From Saussurea involucrata (taxonomy: Eukaryota; Streptophyta; Magnoliopsida; Asterales; Asteraceae), in contig CM066327.1 of NCBI GenBank assembly GCA_033807775.1, forward strand, positions 95,502,295 to 95,566,294: 64,000 nucleotides of DNA. Reading direction: 5' to 3'. Shown piece by piece: positions 42,479 through 52,409 of this stretch (position 1 is the stretch's first letter; every line of letters starts with the position of its first letter). The notes below the pieces were generated by a model. That model had not been told where the DNA came from and did no database searches. It was given only the letters and a program-made list of their open reading frames with translations. The translations under genes and the position numbers were made by a program.

Positions 42479-43685
42479 CACTAAGTCTACTATATGATTT
42501 TAATTTCGCATGGTCGCACGACGTAAATAATCAAGTCCATGACTTGATAATTCTCCTGCAGGAACACATGATTCAAGTTTATCGCATGATCAAATCATAC
42601 GATCGTAAGGTCTAACGACCCCACAATCTAAGTTCTTCAACTTAGAAAAATTTCATGTTCTGAATGAATGCTTTGATCGCATGCGTTTATGTTTGCTTAT
42701 ACGATATAGAAATATGAAAGTCTTATGACTTACGTTCTAATCGTTGTATTACAATGGATGCCCAAGTTGCACGACTCTTTGTACCTAATGAATTTTACAG
42801 TCGATATTACATATGTCCATGACATGTATGAGTCAAAATAATACTCAGGTTCAATAGAAAGGTAAACTTTTTTACCTTTCATCGCTAAAGCAAAACCTAC
42901 ACAACGTAACATAGGTCTCTAACGACCATATCGGCTCGGATCGCCAGACCATAGGTCTTTAAAATGACCATATCGGCTCGGAACGCCAGAACATATGTCT
43001 CTAACGACCGTATCGGCTGTGAACGCCAGATCACAGGACCACGTCGACCGAGAACATCAACCCGGCGACATGGGTCCATGTCTCCTCGATAGGAAAACGT
43101 TCCCTGCAAATATTTTTCCATATGAGGAAACAACGTCGTCCCGTCTAGGACACCATCGGCCGATGACCCGTACCCCTTGTCGGCAGACGCTGGGGACAAC
43201 ACCTTGGACACTAGCTTCGTCACTGTCGCCGGAAGCGCCGATCTTGCTGGTGTCGCGTCCATCGCGCCTGGACGGCTGGATGACGCCTTCGTCTCTTTAG
43301 GCGTGATAATTCTCGACGAAATGTCAGCCCTCGAAGACTGTTCCTACAGAACTTCGTCTTCTTCAAAGATTCCTGACCCAGCTGTCGGGGTATTCTTTAT
43401 CCTTTCCCAGCCTCGAAGGGCAGGCACAACTTGCGTCACCTTCTTTGATGATCGACACGCGTCTATGTCCTTTCGTATATCCGCCCGGATCTTCGACACT
43501 TGTCTTCGACAGCTGGTAAGCATCATCGCGCGTCAGTATGACATCACAACTTTTCAACTTCTCGTTCAGTTAAAGGCGAACCGGTCTAGTTCCACGACAA
43601 CCAGGTAAGTCCCTCAACCCAGGTCACAAGTCTAAGCGTTCGACAAGCAAAATTTAAAACTTAAATTTGACATTTGATTTTCAAA
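42479..43685 (+). other. G2 3' spacer and decayed antisense gene
   Basis: Continues the G spacer after the solo LTR (42479-42900 resembles 3795-4140 of G1). Within about 42900-43600 the minus strand has short broken frames that match the antisense accessory gene of G1, for example DGTTLFPHMEKYLQ near 43110-43150 against DGTKLFPHLGKYQ in G1. It is far more diverged than the copies at 4228 and 14109, with no frame over about 120 codons. Confidence 0.6.
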
Positions 43686-43699
43686 TTTTGGGGGCAAAC
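43686..43699 (+). other. Polypurine tract of G2
   Basis: TTTTGGGGGCAAAC directly before the LTR start TGTTTGGG. Confidence 0.8.
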
Positions 43700-44662
43700 T
43701 GTTTGGGCAAAAAATCACGTCTCTCGACCGCGACCAGAACAGGTAAGACGTACGATTAAGAACTATATCTTGTATTAAGATAAGGTCTCAACAAGAACCC
43801 ATAAAACATCCGTCGTCTCCCGTAAAAGGTAAGTCGTACGTCCCCTATGACGCTCGACCATAGCATCGCCCGTCCCGTACGACCATCGCGTAAGATCACT
43901 GCACCTTCGACCAAAGCTAACGTTAACCTTGACTGTTACGTTTGTTAAGTATTTAATGCAGGAGTTAAAGCCATTAACAACAAGCAGTCGTAACGGACGA
44001 AGAACATTATGGATAATCACTCCGGCAACCATTTCCAGCCGTTGTGGCCGCTGATCAAAGCATTAATGGAGCTAATTAATGACGCGAAGACTATAAATAC
44101 CCAGCTAAGTCTTCACATCAAGGATCATCAGTTAATATCCGATACACATAAGCAATCATCAGCGAACATCACCGAACAGCAGAGAAAAACATTCAAGCTC
44201 ATAGTTAAGAACCCTCAAACTCTGGAAATCAAGTATTGAAAGCCAGACCCCTACAGCGAACTCAAGAACACTCGAAGAAAAGCTCAAGTCATCGCTCTCG
44301 ACGTACGCCAACAGCTTTCGACCAACAGTTGTTTACACTTGTATTCACACGACAAACACCTGTTTTATACTTTAAACACTTGTACTTTAAATTTCGAAGC
44401 ATTTTCTTCATTTGTATTGTAATCATCGTACGACCGACGCCAGTACCAAGGACATCGCCCCTGATTGGCGACCATAGTGCAGTGACGACACCCCCTGTCG
44501 TCCGCAGGTTTTTTCCTCGATTGACGTTTTTCCTGCGTCATCAAATCCCTTGTTTCTTTATTTTTATCCTCGTCGCATGTTTCGTCGAAAGATTGTTTCT
44601 TTAGTTGTTTAAGTCCACATCGACCTTAAGTTGTCCCTTTGGTGCAATTTTTGGCATTAACA
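43700..44662 (+). repeat. G2 3' LTR (963 bp)
   Basis: Starts TGTTTGGGCAAAAAATCAC and ends TTTGGCATTAACA, with TATAAATA at 44092-44099. It is clearly diverged from the 188-1021 LTR. The right flank AGTGA lies in RT sequence of another Gypsy element. Confidence 0.92.
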
Positions 44663-45036
44663 AGTGACCATATATCCCAAGAATTTCCCAGCACTGACAC
44701 CGAAGGAACACTTCGTCGGGTTAAGCTTCATACTGTATTTCCGAAGGATGTCGAACGATTGTTTCAAGTGCTCGACGTGGTCGATAGGTTGCTTCGACTT
44801 GACCAACATATCGTCGATGTACACTTCCATTGTGTCACCAAGATGGTCTTTGAAAATCTTGTTTACCAGGCGCTGGCGCTGGTAAGTAGATCCTGCATTT
44901 TTTAGTCCGAAAGGAATAACCTTATAACAATAAATACCTCGGTCCGTCATAAATGCGGTTTTTTCTTGGTCCTCGACGTGCACTAAGATTTGATTGTATC
45001 CGGAATAGGCATCCTTGAACGTCAGTAGTTCGTGCC
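44663..45036 (-). pseudogene. pol: RT fragment of an older Gypsy element
   Basis: Minus-strand open frame with LTFKDAYSGYNQI, VIPFGLKNAGSTYQ, EVYIDDMLVKSKQ and LNPTKCSFGV: the palm of a Tat-like Ty3/Gypsy RT with a YIDD catalytic pair. A six-base in-frame duplication gives QRQR where the family usually has one QR. It is cut on the left by the G2 LTR and on the right by A2, so G2 and A2 both landed in this older element. Confidence 0.85.
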
Positions 45037-46651
45037 TGATCAGTGCTTTGAATACACCTTGAAACGTGTGATAATTAAACCTTAATGCAAGTATACATTA
45101 AAATCTAATGTCGTCTACTCAAGTAATAATACAGTAAGAACCGTGTATCGTTCCCACAGAGATTGGAGTAAAAGAGAATTAAAAGTCTAATAAAAGAAAT
45201 GGTTTCCAAGGATCAAGTCAAAGATTAATAGTTGTTTGTTGGTGTTTGGAATTATCACAGATTATGTAACAATTAATAAAAGATTGCAAGGATGCAAGAT
45301 ATTGGGGTGATATTTAAATATAAAGTCCAGCAGGCCAATGCTGTAGCATTGCTTCAGCATCCATTTTTCAACACTTAAGTTCACCATCTACTTTTCAGGA
45401 TTCCCTCTCGGGTTTTCAACGACTCGCTACTGATCTAGCAGCCAACAATCCATTCCTGGCACTGTTGTCAGAACTATCAATAGCAAGATGAAACCTTCCG
45501 AGTATATGGATAAACAAATTCCTTTGTTAAAATCACTCTTCCAAGCTGATTCCAATATCAGGTAAGTTGATGTGTTCTAAGCGGGCCATTCCTGGCACAC
45601 ACTCTACACTGTTACCATCCACACAGATGATCAACTTATCGAGCAAAATCAACCCAGAAAAGACAGAGACGATAAATTCCTTTATCAATATCTCTTCTGA
45701 GCATACTTCCTTTGTCATTTGGATTGACGTGCATATCAATGGTTCATTCCCGATACCATGGCACTTTAACACTTTCAAAGTGATCAACCATCTGGAAGTA
45801 ACTGGATAATTTATAAAACTTAACATGAAATGGTGAACATCATTATTGAGAAACGATGTCCACTTTTCGTTATATTTAAAATCTCACCCTTTTATCTCAC
45901 ATCCAAGCTATGGAAATTTAGCTACTCATACTGAAATATAAATTGCTGGAAATGTAAATTACAGAAATAAAATACATAAAGTAAAGACTGAAATGTAAAT
46001 TACTTAAATATAAATTGCAAGAAAATAAAGATTATGAGTTATTGTAGCAATGCTGGACCAATGCTACAGCAACGCATGATTGGTATGAACACTAAGAACA
46101 ATATGAAGAACAATATTAATAACAAGAACTTGAATTGCATAATACTAAAGATGAAATATGCAGATTGCTTGTGAGAATTGATCCCCTAAAAACTTCTTCT
46201 TCAAAAGCATGCAATCAACTTCTATTTATACTACAAAGCTTGCCTAACTTCACTATTCCTTACTATTCAACTATTACACAATACTATTCAAGACTATTAA
46301 GCCACATGCCATAAAAATAGAGAATTTGAACAATAATTCAGCATTGGTCCAGACCTTCTAGATGGTGGCTGAGTCATGGAACCAAAAAAATTCAGCCATC
46401 AAAAAGTCTTCCCAAAAGTTGATCTTCACACCGGTCTTCAATGCTGTATCATTGGCATGGGCTGCACTGTACAAATAAGCATAATTAGCATTTCTAAACA
46501 GTAAAAGACAAGTAAATCAACCTCTTAACTCCATGTAACAAAGGGTAAAAATAAGTAAGAAAAGCGACTCAAATGTTGGGATAAAATTGCAAATCCTACA
46601 TAAAAAGATAATAAAAAGATCCAATATGCATTAAATAAATAATGCATATCA
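45037..46651 (-). repeat. Left (3') LTR of A2 (1615 bp)
   Basis: Plus-strand ends TGATCAGTGC and GCATATCA. Very similar to 56235-57211. It contains ATGCTGTAGCATT (about 45340), ATGCTACAGCA (about 46066) and a TATA box. Confidence 0.92.
46221..46230 (-). promoter_or_regulatory. TATA box of A2 LTR
   Basis: Minus-strand TATAAATAGA in the left LTR. It is a good match, but lies beyond the retained part of the right LTR, so it cannot be compared. Confidence 0.5.
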
Positions 46652-46669
46652 CACCCTCAAATTTAAAGT
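46652..46669 (-). other. Polypurine tract of A2
   Basis: Minus-strand ACTTTAAATTTGAGGGTG just before the LTR start TGATATGC. Athila form. Confidence 0.8.
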
Positions 46670-47513
46670 GTTGTTTGTCCCCAAACAACTAAAAGACCTA
46701 AAAATAAAATGTCTCAAATTTTGAAGTTTCTTGCAAAATTATGGCATTAAGGGCCCACATCAAGTATACCATGCCTCATGAACTAGATAGCCTTTTATAA
46801 ATCTTTTCTCATTCATTTTTAACCCAAAATATGTGTGTGTGTCATAAGCTAGCACCAATCTTTCCTTTGTTAAACTCAAACACACCCTACATTTAGAATC
46901 AATAGGGCTTTTTGGGATCTCTCATGGGCATATTTTTTTTCCCACAAGCCTTTTCTCTCAACAAAAAAAATTTAAAAATTTTGGCACTTTGTGCACTTTT
47001 CTTGTTGGCTTTTTGTACCTTGCCCTTATGAGGCACTTTTGGTATCTTTTCATCATGCAAATCATATTAGAGCTTTGCTCTTTTGATTGATCTTCTCATG
47101 TTTTAATCATATTAGAGCTTTGCTCTTTTGATTGATCTTCTCATGTTTTAAGGCGTAACCTTCCCACCCTCAAATTTAAAGTTTACAATGTCCTCATTGG
47201 AACATTCAAGTGTATTGGTGTATCAAGGCTACAAGTCGCTTGTGGAAAATGAAAAGAAGGCCTAAATCCTTTTCCAAATGTGTATGATGTGTGAGTCAAA
47301 TTGTGTCCCAAAAAGAAAGTGGCTAGTTCTAACAAAACACACAACTTTAGGAAAACTCATGATATAAAAGAATTATTTGCGCTATGGAATTACAAAGCAT
47401 AGTATAACTTGACATGTAATCTTGCAAGATAAAATAAACCTAAAATTAAAAAAAGTTAATCCCAGACTCAAAAAATAAAAAATGGAGATTAAGGAGTGTG
47501 ATTTGAACCTGTC
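46670..47513 (-). other. A2 3' noncoding region
   Basis: AT-rich, without an ORF of note, between the accessory ORF and the PPT. It includes a 45-bp tandem duplication (47062-47106 and 47107-47151). Confidence 0.65.
47062..47151. repeat. 45-bp tandem duplication
   Basis: Two adjacent copies beginning TCATATTAGAGC, identical by eye, so the duplication is recent. Confidence 0.85.
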
Positions 47514-49626
47514 CTACTCCTTAGGAGTAGGCTGCGAATCTTTGGCTGCTCCTTTGGATGCTCCAGCATCCCTTGCCTTCTTCCTTGGTGTTGTTCTCTT
47601 CAATGCTACAGCATCAGACTGTTGTTCCTTCTTCTTCAGCAAACTATCACGTTCGACCCTTAGCTTCTCATTTTCTGCAATCAGCTTCCTATTCTGAGTC
47701 TTCACTTTACTCAACCTGGACAGTACCTTTTTTATCTGTTCCCCTGTTTTTTGATCCGGATCCCTTCTTGATAGCCTTTTACCTCTTTCCACTTTTTATC
47801 AAACGCAATCTCCTGTTGTGCCAGACTCTCAATGATGCAGCTGTTTTGGGACAAAATATCCTGCATCATCCCTACCATGTCGTCCCTGCTAGATTTTCCC
47901 TGCCTCAATCTGATGACACTTTTCATATCTAATGCCCATTTCTCCTCTCCTTCAGATTGAATCACATCATCCTTATATTGAGGGATACCCACAGCAGTTA
48001 AAAATTTAGAAAGGAAACCAGGGAAGAAGAATTTTCCTTGGCTTCTTTTTCCACAATACACAATCCTATCAAAGATAATCTTCCCCACATCTAAGGTTTT
48101 TTTACTCATAAGGCAGTATAAAAGAATGATCTTTTCACAGCTTAGAGTACTATCATGGGTGGTGGGCCAGAGAGAACTTCTTATGAAGTTCATCCATACA
48201 TTAGCATCCGGCAACAAATTCATAGCTTTAAAAGTTCTAAGCTTGTAGTTCGCATGATATTCCCATTTTGCACCAGGCTTTCCCACAACTTTTATCATAT
48301 TATCTAGCTATTCTAATGTAGCTTCTTTAGTAAGTTTCTCATAATCAGTGGATGCTAGTGAAGTAAGGCCTAACATGGTGTTTATGGCCTCGGCACTAAT
48401 TTGAATTCCTATTCCTCTTACCGTGATTAGAGGTGGTGTGCAAAAAGGAAATTCAGCATAGAACTCCTTAATGAGAGTGAGATTGTAAGATGATTTTACC
48501 TCACACAGCTTTTCCCAACCCCTGCTGTTGATGACACTGCTTATGAACTCAAACTCCTCCATACTGACCTTGTCAAACCCTTTATCAATCAACACAACCT
48601 TCTTGATCTGTTTCTGATACAGGTCCCGAGCTTCCTGCCTACTGAATCCATCCAATGGCCTCTGAGGTCTAGAAATGAAGTGTGGTGATGAAGTTTCAGC
48701 CCCTGATGCGTGATGGATGCTTCAACATTGCCCTTCTTCTTTCTTGGCTTCTTTGAGGCAATAACTTTCTTTCTCACCTGCTTCCCTTTTTCCTTTTCTT
48801 TCTGAGTACTTGAAATGTTAGTCTCTAGTCCAGAATCAGTAGCCTTTCTCTTTTTGGAAGCAGGGTTATCCTTTCCACCAAGGTGGTCAGCGATTTCCAT
48901 GTCCTGTATCACACTTGCACTCATTCTTTTGATGTTTTCTTCCACGTTTTCCATAACATCTAGTTCTTCCAACATCTGTTCCTCCAAACCAGTGTTTGGC
49001 TGAACATATTGAACTCTCTGTGAGTCATCAAAGGGCCAAGTCAGACATAAAAGTGGTGGTGAGTGTGTGAACCTTTGTGTACAATTAAAGATTAACTCAC
49101 AATCATCATCACTAATTAAATAATCCTCTACTTTAAGAGGAGATGTAGAATATACCTCTTCGTCGGTCACATTTAAATCAGGGATTTCAGGTGGCTCTTT
49201 AGTGTGTGTGTGATCAACAAGAACCTATTTCGATGTTCCCCCTTGTACCAAGTTTTTGGTACTTTTTGGTGTAGTCTTAGAAGTTTTGGGGGATTTAGAA
49301 GAAGAGGTTTTCTTTTGTGTTTCGATTTCCAAAGGATTAGGTTGAGCCGATTCTACCAGAGGGTTTTTTGGGTTTTGGGTTTCGGAACTAGGGTTTTTTG
49401 GTGAAGAAGGTTTTGCGATTTTGGCTTGTGGTTTGGTTACCTTTGAAGACGACGCACCCACAGTGGACGTAGGAGAGGTTGGCGATGGTTGGGGTTCGAC
49501 CACGGTGGCCGACATAACGCCCTTGGTGGCGTTCGGTGGTGGTTGTGGTGCTTCTTCGATTTCCCTTCGTCTGGTGCTTCTCCTCACAAGATCATCTCGA
49601 ATTGCAGGTTTCTTAACCCTAGCCAT
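47514..49626 (-). pseudogene. A2 accessory ORF, broken
   Basis: Starts at ATG 49626 (MARVKKPAIRDDLVRRSTRR) and can be followed to 47514 through an in-frame TAG at 49225-49227, a frameshift near 48600-48650, an in-frame TAG near 48308 and another shift near 47750. The central part (YNLTLIKEFYAEFPF; VRGIGIQISAEAINTMLGL; WMNFIRSSLWPTTHDS; KTLDVGKIIFDRIVY) fits the 'putative plant transposon protein' domain (Pfam Transposase_32-like, from memory). It ends in a basic coiled coil (KTQNRKLIAENEKLRVERD). This is the extra ORF seen after integrase in Athila-type elements. No membrane segment seen. One ATGCTACAGCAT motif lies in its coding region (about 47601). Confidence 0.7.
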
Positions 49627-50351
49627 GGTGACTGATTTGGAAATTTTGAAAGAAGAAAAACCGAGGGAAATGAGGGAGGTTGAAGATGACGGGTTGAAGA
49701 GGGAGAAATAAAGAAGGTTGTGGTTTTCTTCTCTTTTGAAAAAAAACGAGGAGATGAAAGGATAGCTTAATAAGAGTAAAAAAAATAAAATAAAAATGAC
49801 AGCATGCTTTCTTTTATCTACCTTGTACGGTTTTGGCTAAAAATGGAAACAAAATCAAGACTTTTTGGGGTTAAAGGGTACAAGCATGGAAATTTTTAAT
49901 CTTTTATTCCATAACTCTTGTACCCTAAAAAGAAATATAATTCTGAAAAAAAAAATTCTGAATTAATTTCAGCTGTAAAAAGTACACTCATGTTAAAAAA
50001 AATGGTGTTACCCATCATCCTTTTTACTATTTGTAGTACTTTTTGAAGAAAACCAACAAGTCACCCTTTTAAAGAATGGGTGTTCTTTTTGTAGCATGCT
50101 TCTGTCCTTTTTTAAACACCTTATCAGATATAGTAACATGGCCCACAATTAGATCTTTCAAAACTTTACCTCTTTTCTCAACACCAGGTCCTGGATGCTG
50201 ACAGGATGCTACAACATCCAATGCTTAGCTTCTGCCTCCTTGTTTAAAGTCCTATAAAACAGTAAATTTTAAGCTAGAAAATTAAACTAAAGAATATTTA
50301 CAAATATTTATGGACTAGAAAGAGTCCATGGCTTCTTATGAGGTTTTTTTT
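49627..50351 (-). other. A2 spacer between integrase and accessory ORF
   Basis: No ORF. AT-rich, with A/T homopolymers and AGCATGC words (about 49802 and 50094), and GGATGCTACAACATCC at about 50201. It is the place where an internal promoter would be expected, but I see no clear TATA box or G-box. Confidence 0.5.
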
Positions 50352-52409
50352 TCAAAATGTATCCAATACCACAGAGCAATGCTCTGGGAATGCTACAACA
50401 TTGTGATACAATTTCACTCTTTGGCCATTTACTTTGAAGATGTTGTTGTTTTCAGGGTTTATCAAGTCTATTTCCCCAAAGGGATAGACTTTGTGAATGG
50501 TAAAAGGACCAGACCATCTACTCTTGAGTTTTCCTGGAAACAGTTTCAGTCTTGAATTGAACAAAAGGACCTTTTGTCCTTCTTTAAGTTCTCTTGGTTG
50601 GATTCTTTTGTCATGCCATTTTTTGGTCTTCTCTTTATATAGCTTGGCATTTTCATAGGCCATGTTCCTATGTTCTTCCATTTCATAGAGTTGTAACTTT
50701 CTTTTGTTTCCAGCTTCATCTAAAGACATATTTAGCTCTTTGATAGCCCAATATGCTTTATATTCAAGTTCCAACGGCAAGTGACAGGCTTTTCCAAAAA
50801 CTAGCTTATATGGAGACATACCAATTGGTGTTTTGAAAGCAGTTCTATATGCCCATAAAGCATCATCCAATTTAAAAGCCCAGTCTTTCCTGGTTGGTTT
50901 TACCACTTTTTCTAAAATGCTCTTGATTTCCCTGTTTGAAAGCTCAGCCAGTCCATTAGTCTGTGGATGGTATGCAGTAGCTATTCTGTGCTTAACATTG
51001 TACTTGTCCAGAACTCCTTGCAACAATTTATTTACAAAATGGGTACCCTCATCACTAATGAGTGCTCTGGGGGTACCAAACCTTGTAAAAATATGTTTTT
51101 GAAGAAATTTGACTACAGTTTTTGCATCACTGTTAGCACAAGCTATTGCCTCCACCCACTTTGAGACATAGTCAACAGCCACTAGGATGTATTGGCAATT
51201 GTTGGATTGTGGGAAAGGTCCCATGAAATCAATTCCCCACACATCAAACAATTCCACTTCCAATATTCCATTTAAAGGCATTTCATTTCTTTGAGAAATG
51301 GAACCAGTCCTTTGACATTCATTGCATCTTTTGGAAAAATTGTAGGAATCTTGGAAGAGAGTTGGCCAATAAAAACCAGATTGTAAGACTTTGGCTGCAG
51401 TCCTTTGACTCCTAAAATGACCTCCATATGCTAAGGTGTGGCAATGGTGTAAAATTTCTGCCACATCATTTTCTGGAACACACCTTCTTAAGATTTGATC
51501 CGCACCTAGTCTAAACAGGAAAGGGTCATCCCAAAGATAAAACTTAGCATCATGGAATAACTTTTTAAGCTTATGGCCGGTACAATCAGGAGGTTTTATG
51601 CCACATGATAAGTAGTTAGCAAAATCATCATACCAAGGGGTTCTAGAGGAATGCTGTAGCATCAAGATTTTCTCATCCGGGAAGGTTTCAATGATATCTC
51701 CTTCCCCTTTCTTTTCCACTAGGTTCTCTAACCTAGACAAATGATCTGCCACCTGGTTGTTTACCCCTTTTATGTCCACAATCTCTAGGTCAAACTCTTG
51801 CAACAACAAAACCCACCTAATCAACCTAGGTTTGGCAACTTTTTTGGAGATTAAGTATTTAATGGCAGCATGATCTGTATGCACAATGACTTTTGTTCCC
51901 ACTAAATATGACCTAAATCTCTCAAAGGCAAAAACTACAGCCAAAAGTTCTTTTTCAGTTGTTGTGTAATTGATTTGTGCTTCATTCAAAGTCTTACTTG
52001 CATAATAAATTGAATGAAACACTTTTTCCTTTCTTTGACCTAATACAGCTCCTACAGCCCAATCACTTGCATCATACATGACTTCAAAAGGTTTTTCCCA
52101 ATCTGGGGCCACAACCACTGGAGCAGTTACCAAAGCTTTCTTTAAAGTAATGAATGCATTTCTACATTCATTATTGAAATCAAACTTGTGGTCATTTTGT
52201 AAAAGCAAGCATAAAGGTTTTGAGATTCTTGAAAAGTCTTTGATAAACCTTCTGTAAAATCCAGCATGACCAAGAAAGCTTCTAATTCCTTTTACAGTGG
52301 TTGGTTCAGGTAGTTTTTCAATGACTTCCAATTTGGCTTTGTCTACCTCAACCCCCTTTTTGAAATCAAGTGTCCAAGAACTATTCCTTCTTTGACCATG
52401 AAATGACAC
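50352..52409 (-). CDS. pol: A2 RNase H and integrase
   Basis: An open frame of 685 codons that starts inside the RT thumb through a frame change, so it is not an independent gene. RNase H: MYDASDWAVGAVLGQ, TTTEKELLAVVFA, HTDHAAIKYL, NQVADHLSR with all acidic residues. Integrase: HHCC finger (HCHTLAYGGHF...CNECQR), catalytic Asp in VWGIDFMGPFP, Asp in ISDEGTHF, Glu in GLAELSNREIK, then the C-terminal tail EGQKVLLFNSRLKLFPGKLKS, which is the part retained in A1. One base is missing from an A-run (T-run 52357-52361 on the plus strand) just upstream, which separates it from RT. Confidence 0.88.
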   Translation of the reverse strand: MSFHGQRRNSSWTLDFKKGVEVDKAKLEVIEKLPEPTTVKGIRSFLGHAGFYRRFIKDFSRISKPLCLLLQNDHKFDFNNECRNAFITLKKALVTAPVVVAPDWEKPFEVMYDASDWAVGAVLGQRKEKVFHSIYYASKTLNEAQINYTTTEKELLAVVFAFERFRSYLVGTKVIVHTDHAAIKYLISKKVAKPRLIRWVLLLQEFDLEIVDIKGVNNQVADHLSRLENLVEKKGEGDIIETFPDEKILMLQHSSRTPWYDDFANYLSCGIKPPDCTGHKLKKLFHDAKFYLWDDPFLFRLGADQILRRCVPENDVAEILHHCHTLAYGGHFRSQRTAAKVLQSGFYWPTLFQDSYNFSKRCNECQRTGSISQRNEMPLNGILEVELFDVWGIDFMGPFPQSNNCQYILVAVDYVSKWVEAIACANSDAKTVVKFLQKHIFTRFGTPRALISDEGTHFVNKLLQGVLDKYNVKHRIATAYHPQTNGLAELSNREIKSILEKVVKPTRKDWAFKLDDALWAYRTAFKTPIGMSPYKLVFGKACHLPLELEYKAYWAIKELNMSLDEAGNKRKLQLYEMEEHRNMAYENAKLYKEKTKKWHDKRIQPRELKEGQKVLLFNSRLKLFPGKLKSRWSGPFTIHKVYPFGEIDLINPENNNIFKVNGQRVKLYHNVVAFPEHCSVVLDTF

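Larger units (their letters stand above)
15839..44662 (+). mobile_element. G2: 5'-truncated Tat-like Gypsy with nested insertions
   Basis: Gag-protease (15839 to about 17800), noncoding spacer to 18233, an inverted solo LTR with further nested elements (18239-42473), the rest of the spacer and an antisense-gene remnant (42479-43685), a PPT and a 3' LTR (43700-44662). The 5' LTR, PBS and start of gag are absent. Apart from insertions, the content is collinear with G1, including the lack of RT and integrase. Confidence 0.8.

Noticed and set aside
188..44662. A single giant G element bounded by the LTRs at 188 and 43700
   Set aside because: The flanking 5-mers differ (CTAAT and AGTGA), gag is present twice, the two LTRs are clearly diverged, and the right LTR sits in a foreign RT fragment while the left sits in an S1-family leader.
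45567..45809. 80-codon ORF in the A2 LTR, also present at 56765-57007
   Set aside because: It is shared only because the two LTRs are copies; no known domain, no codon signal, and the other strand is equally open.
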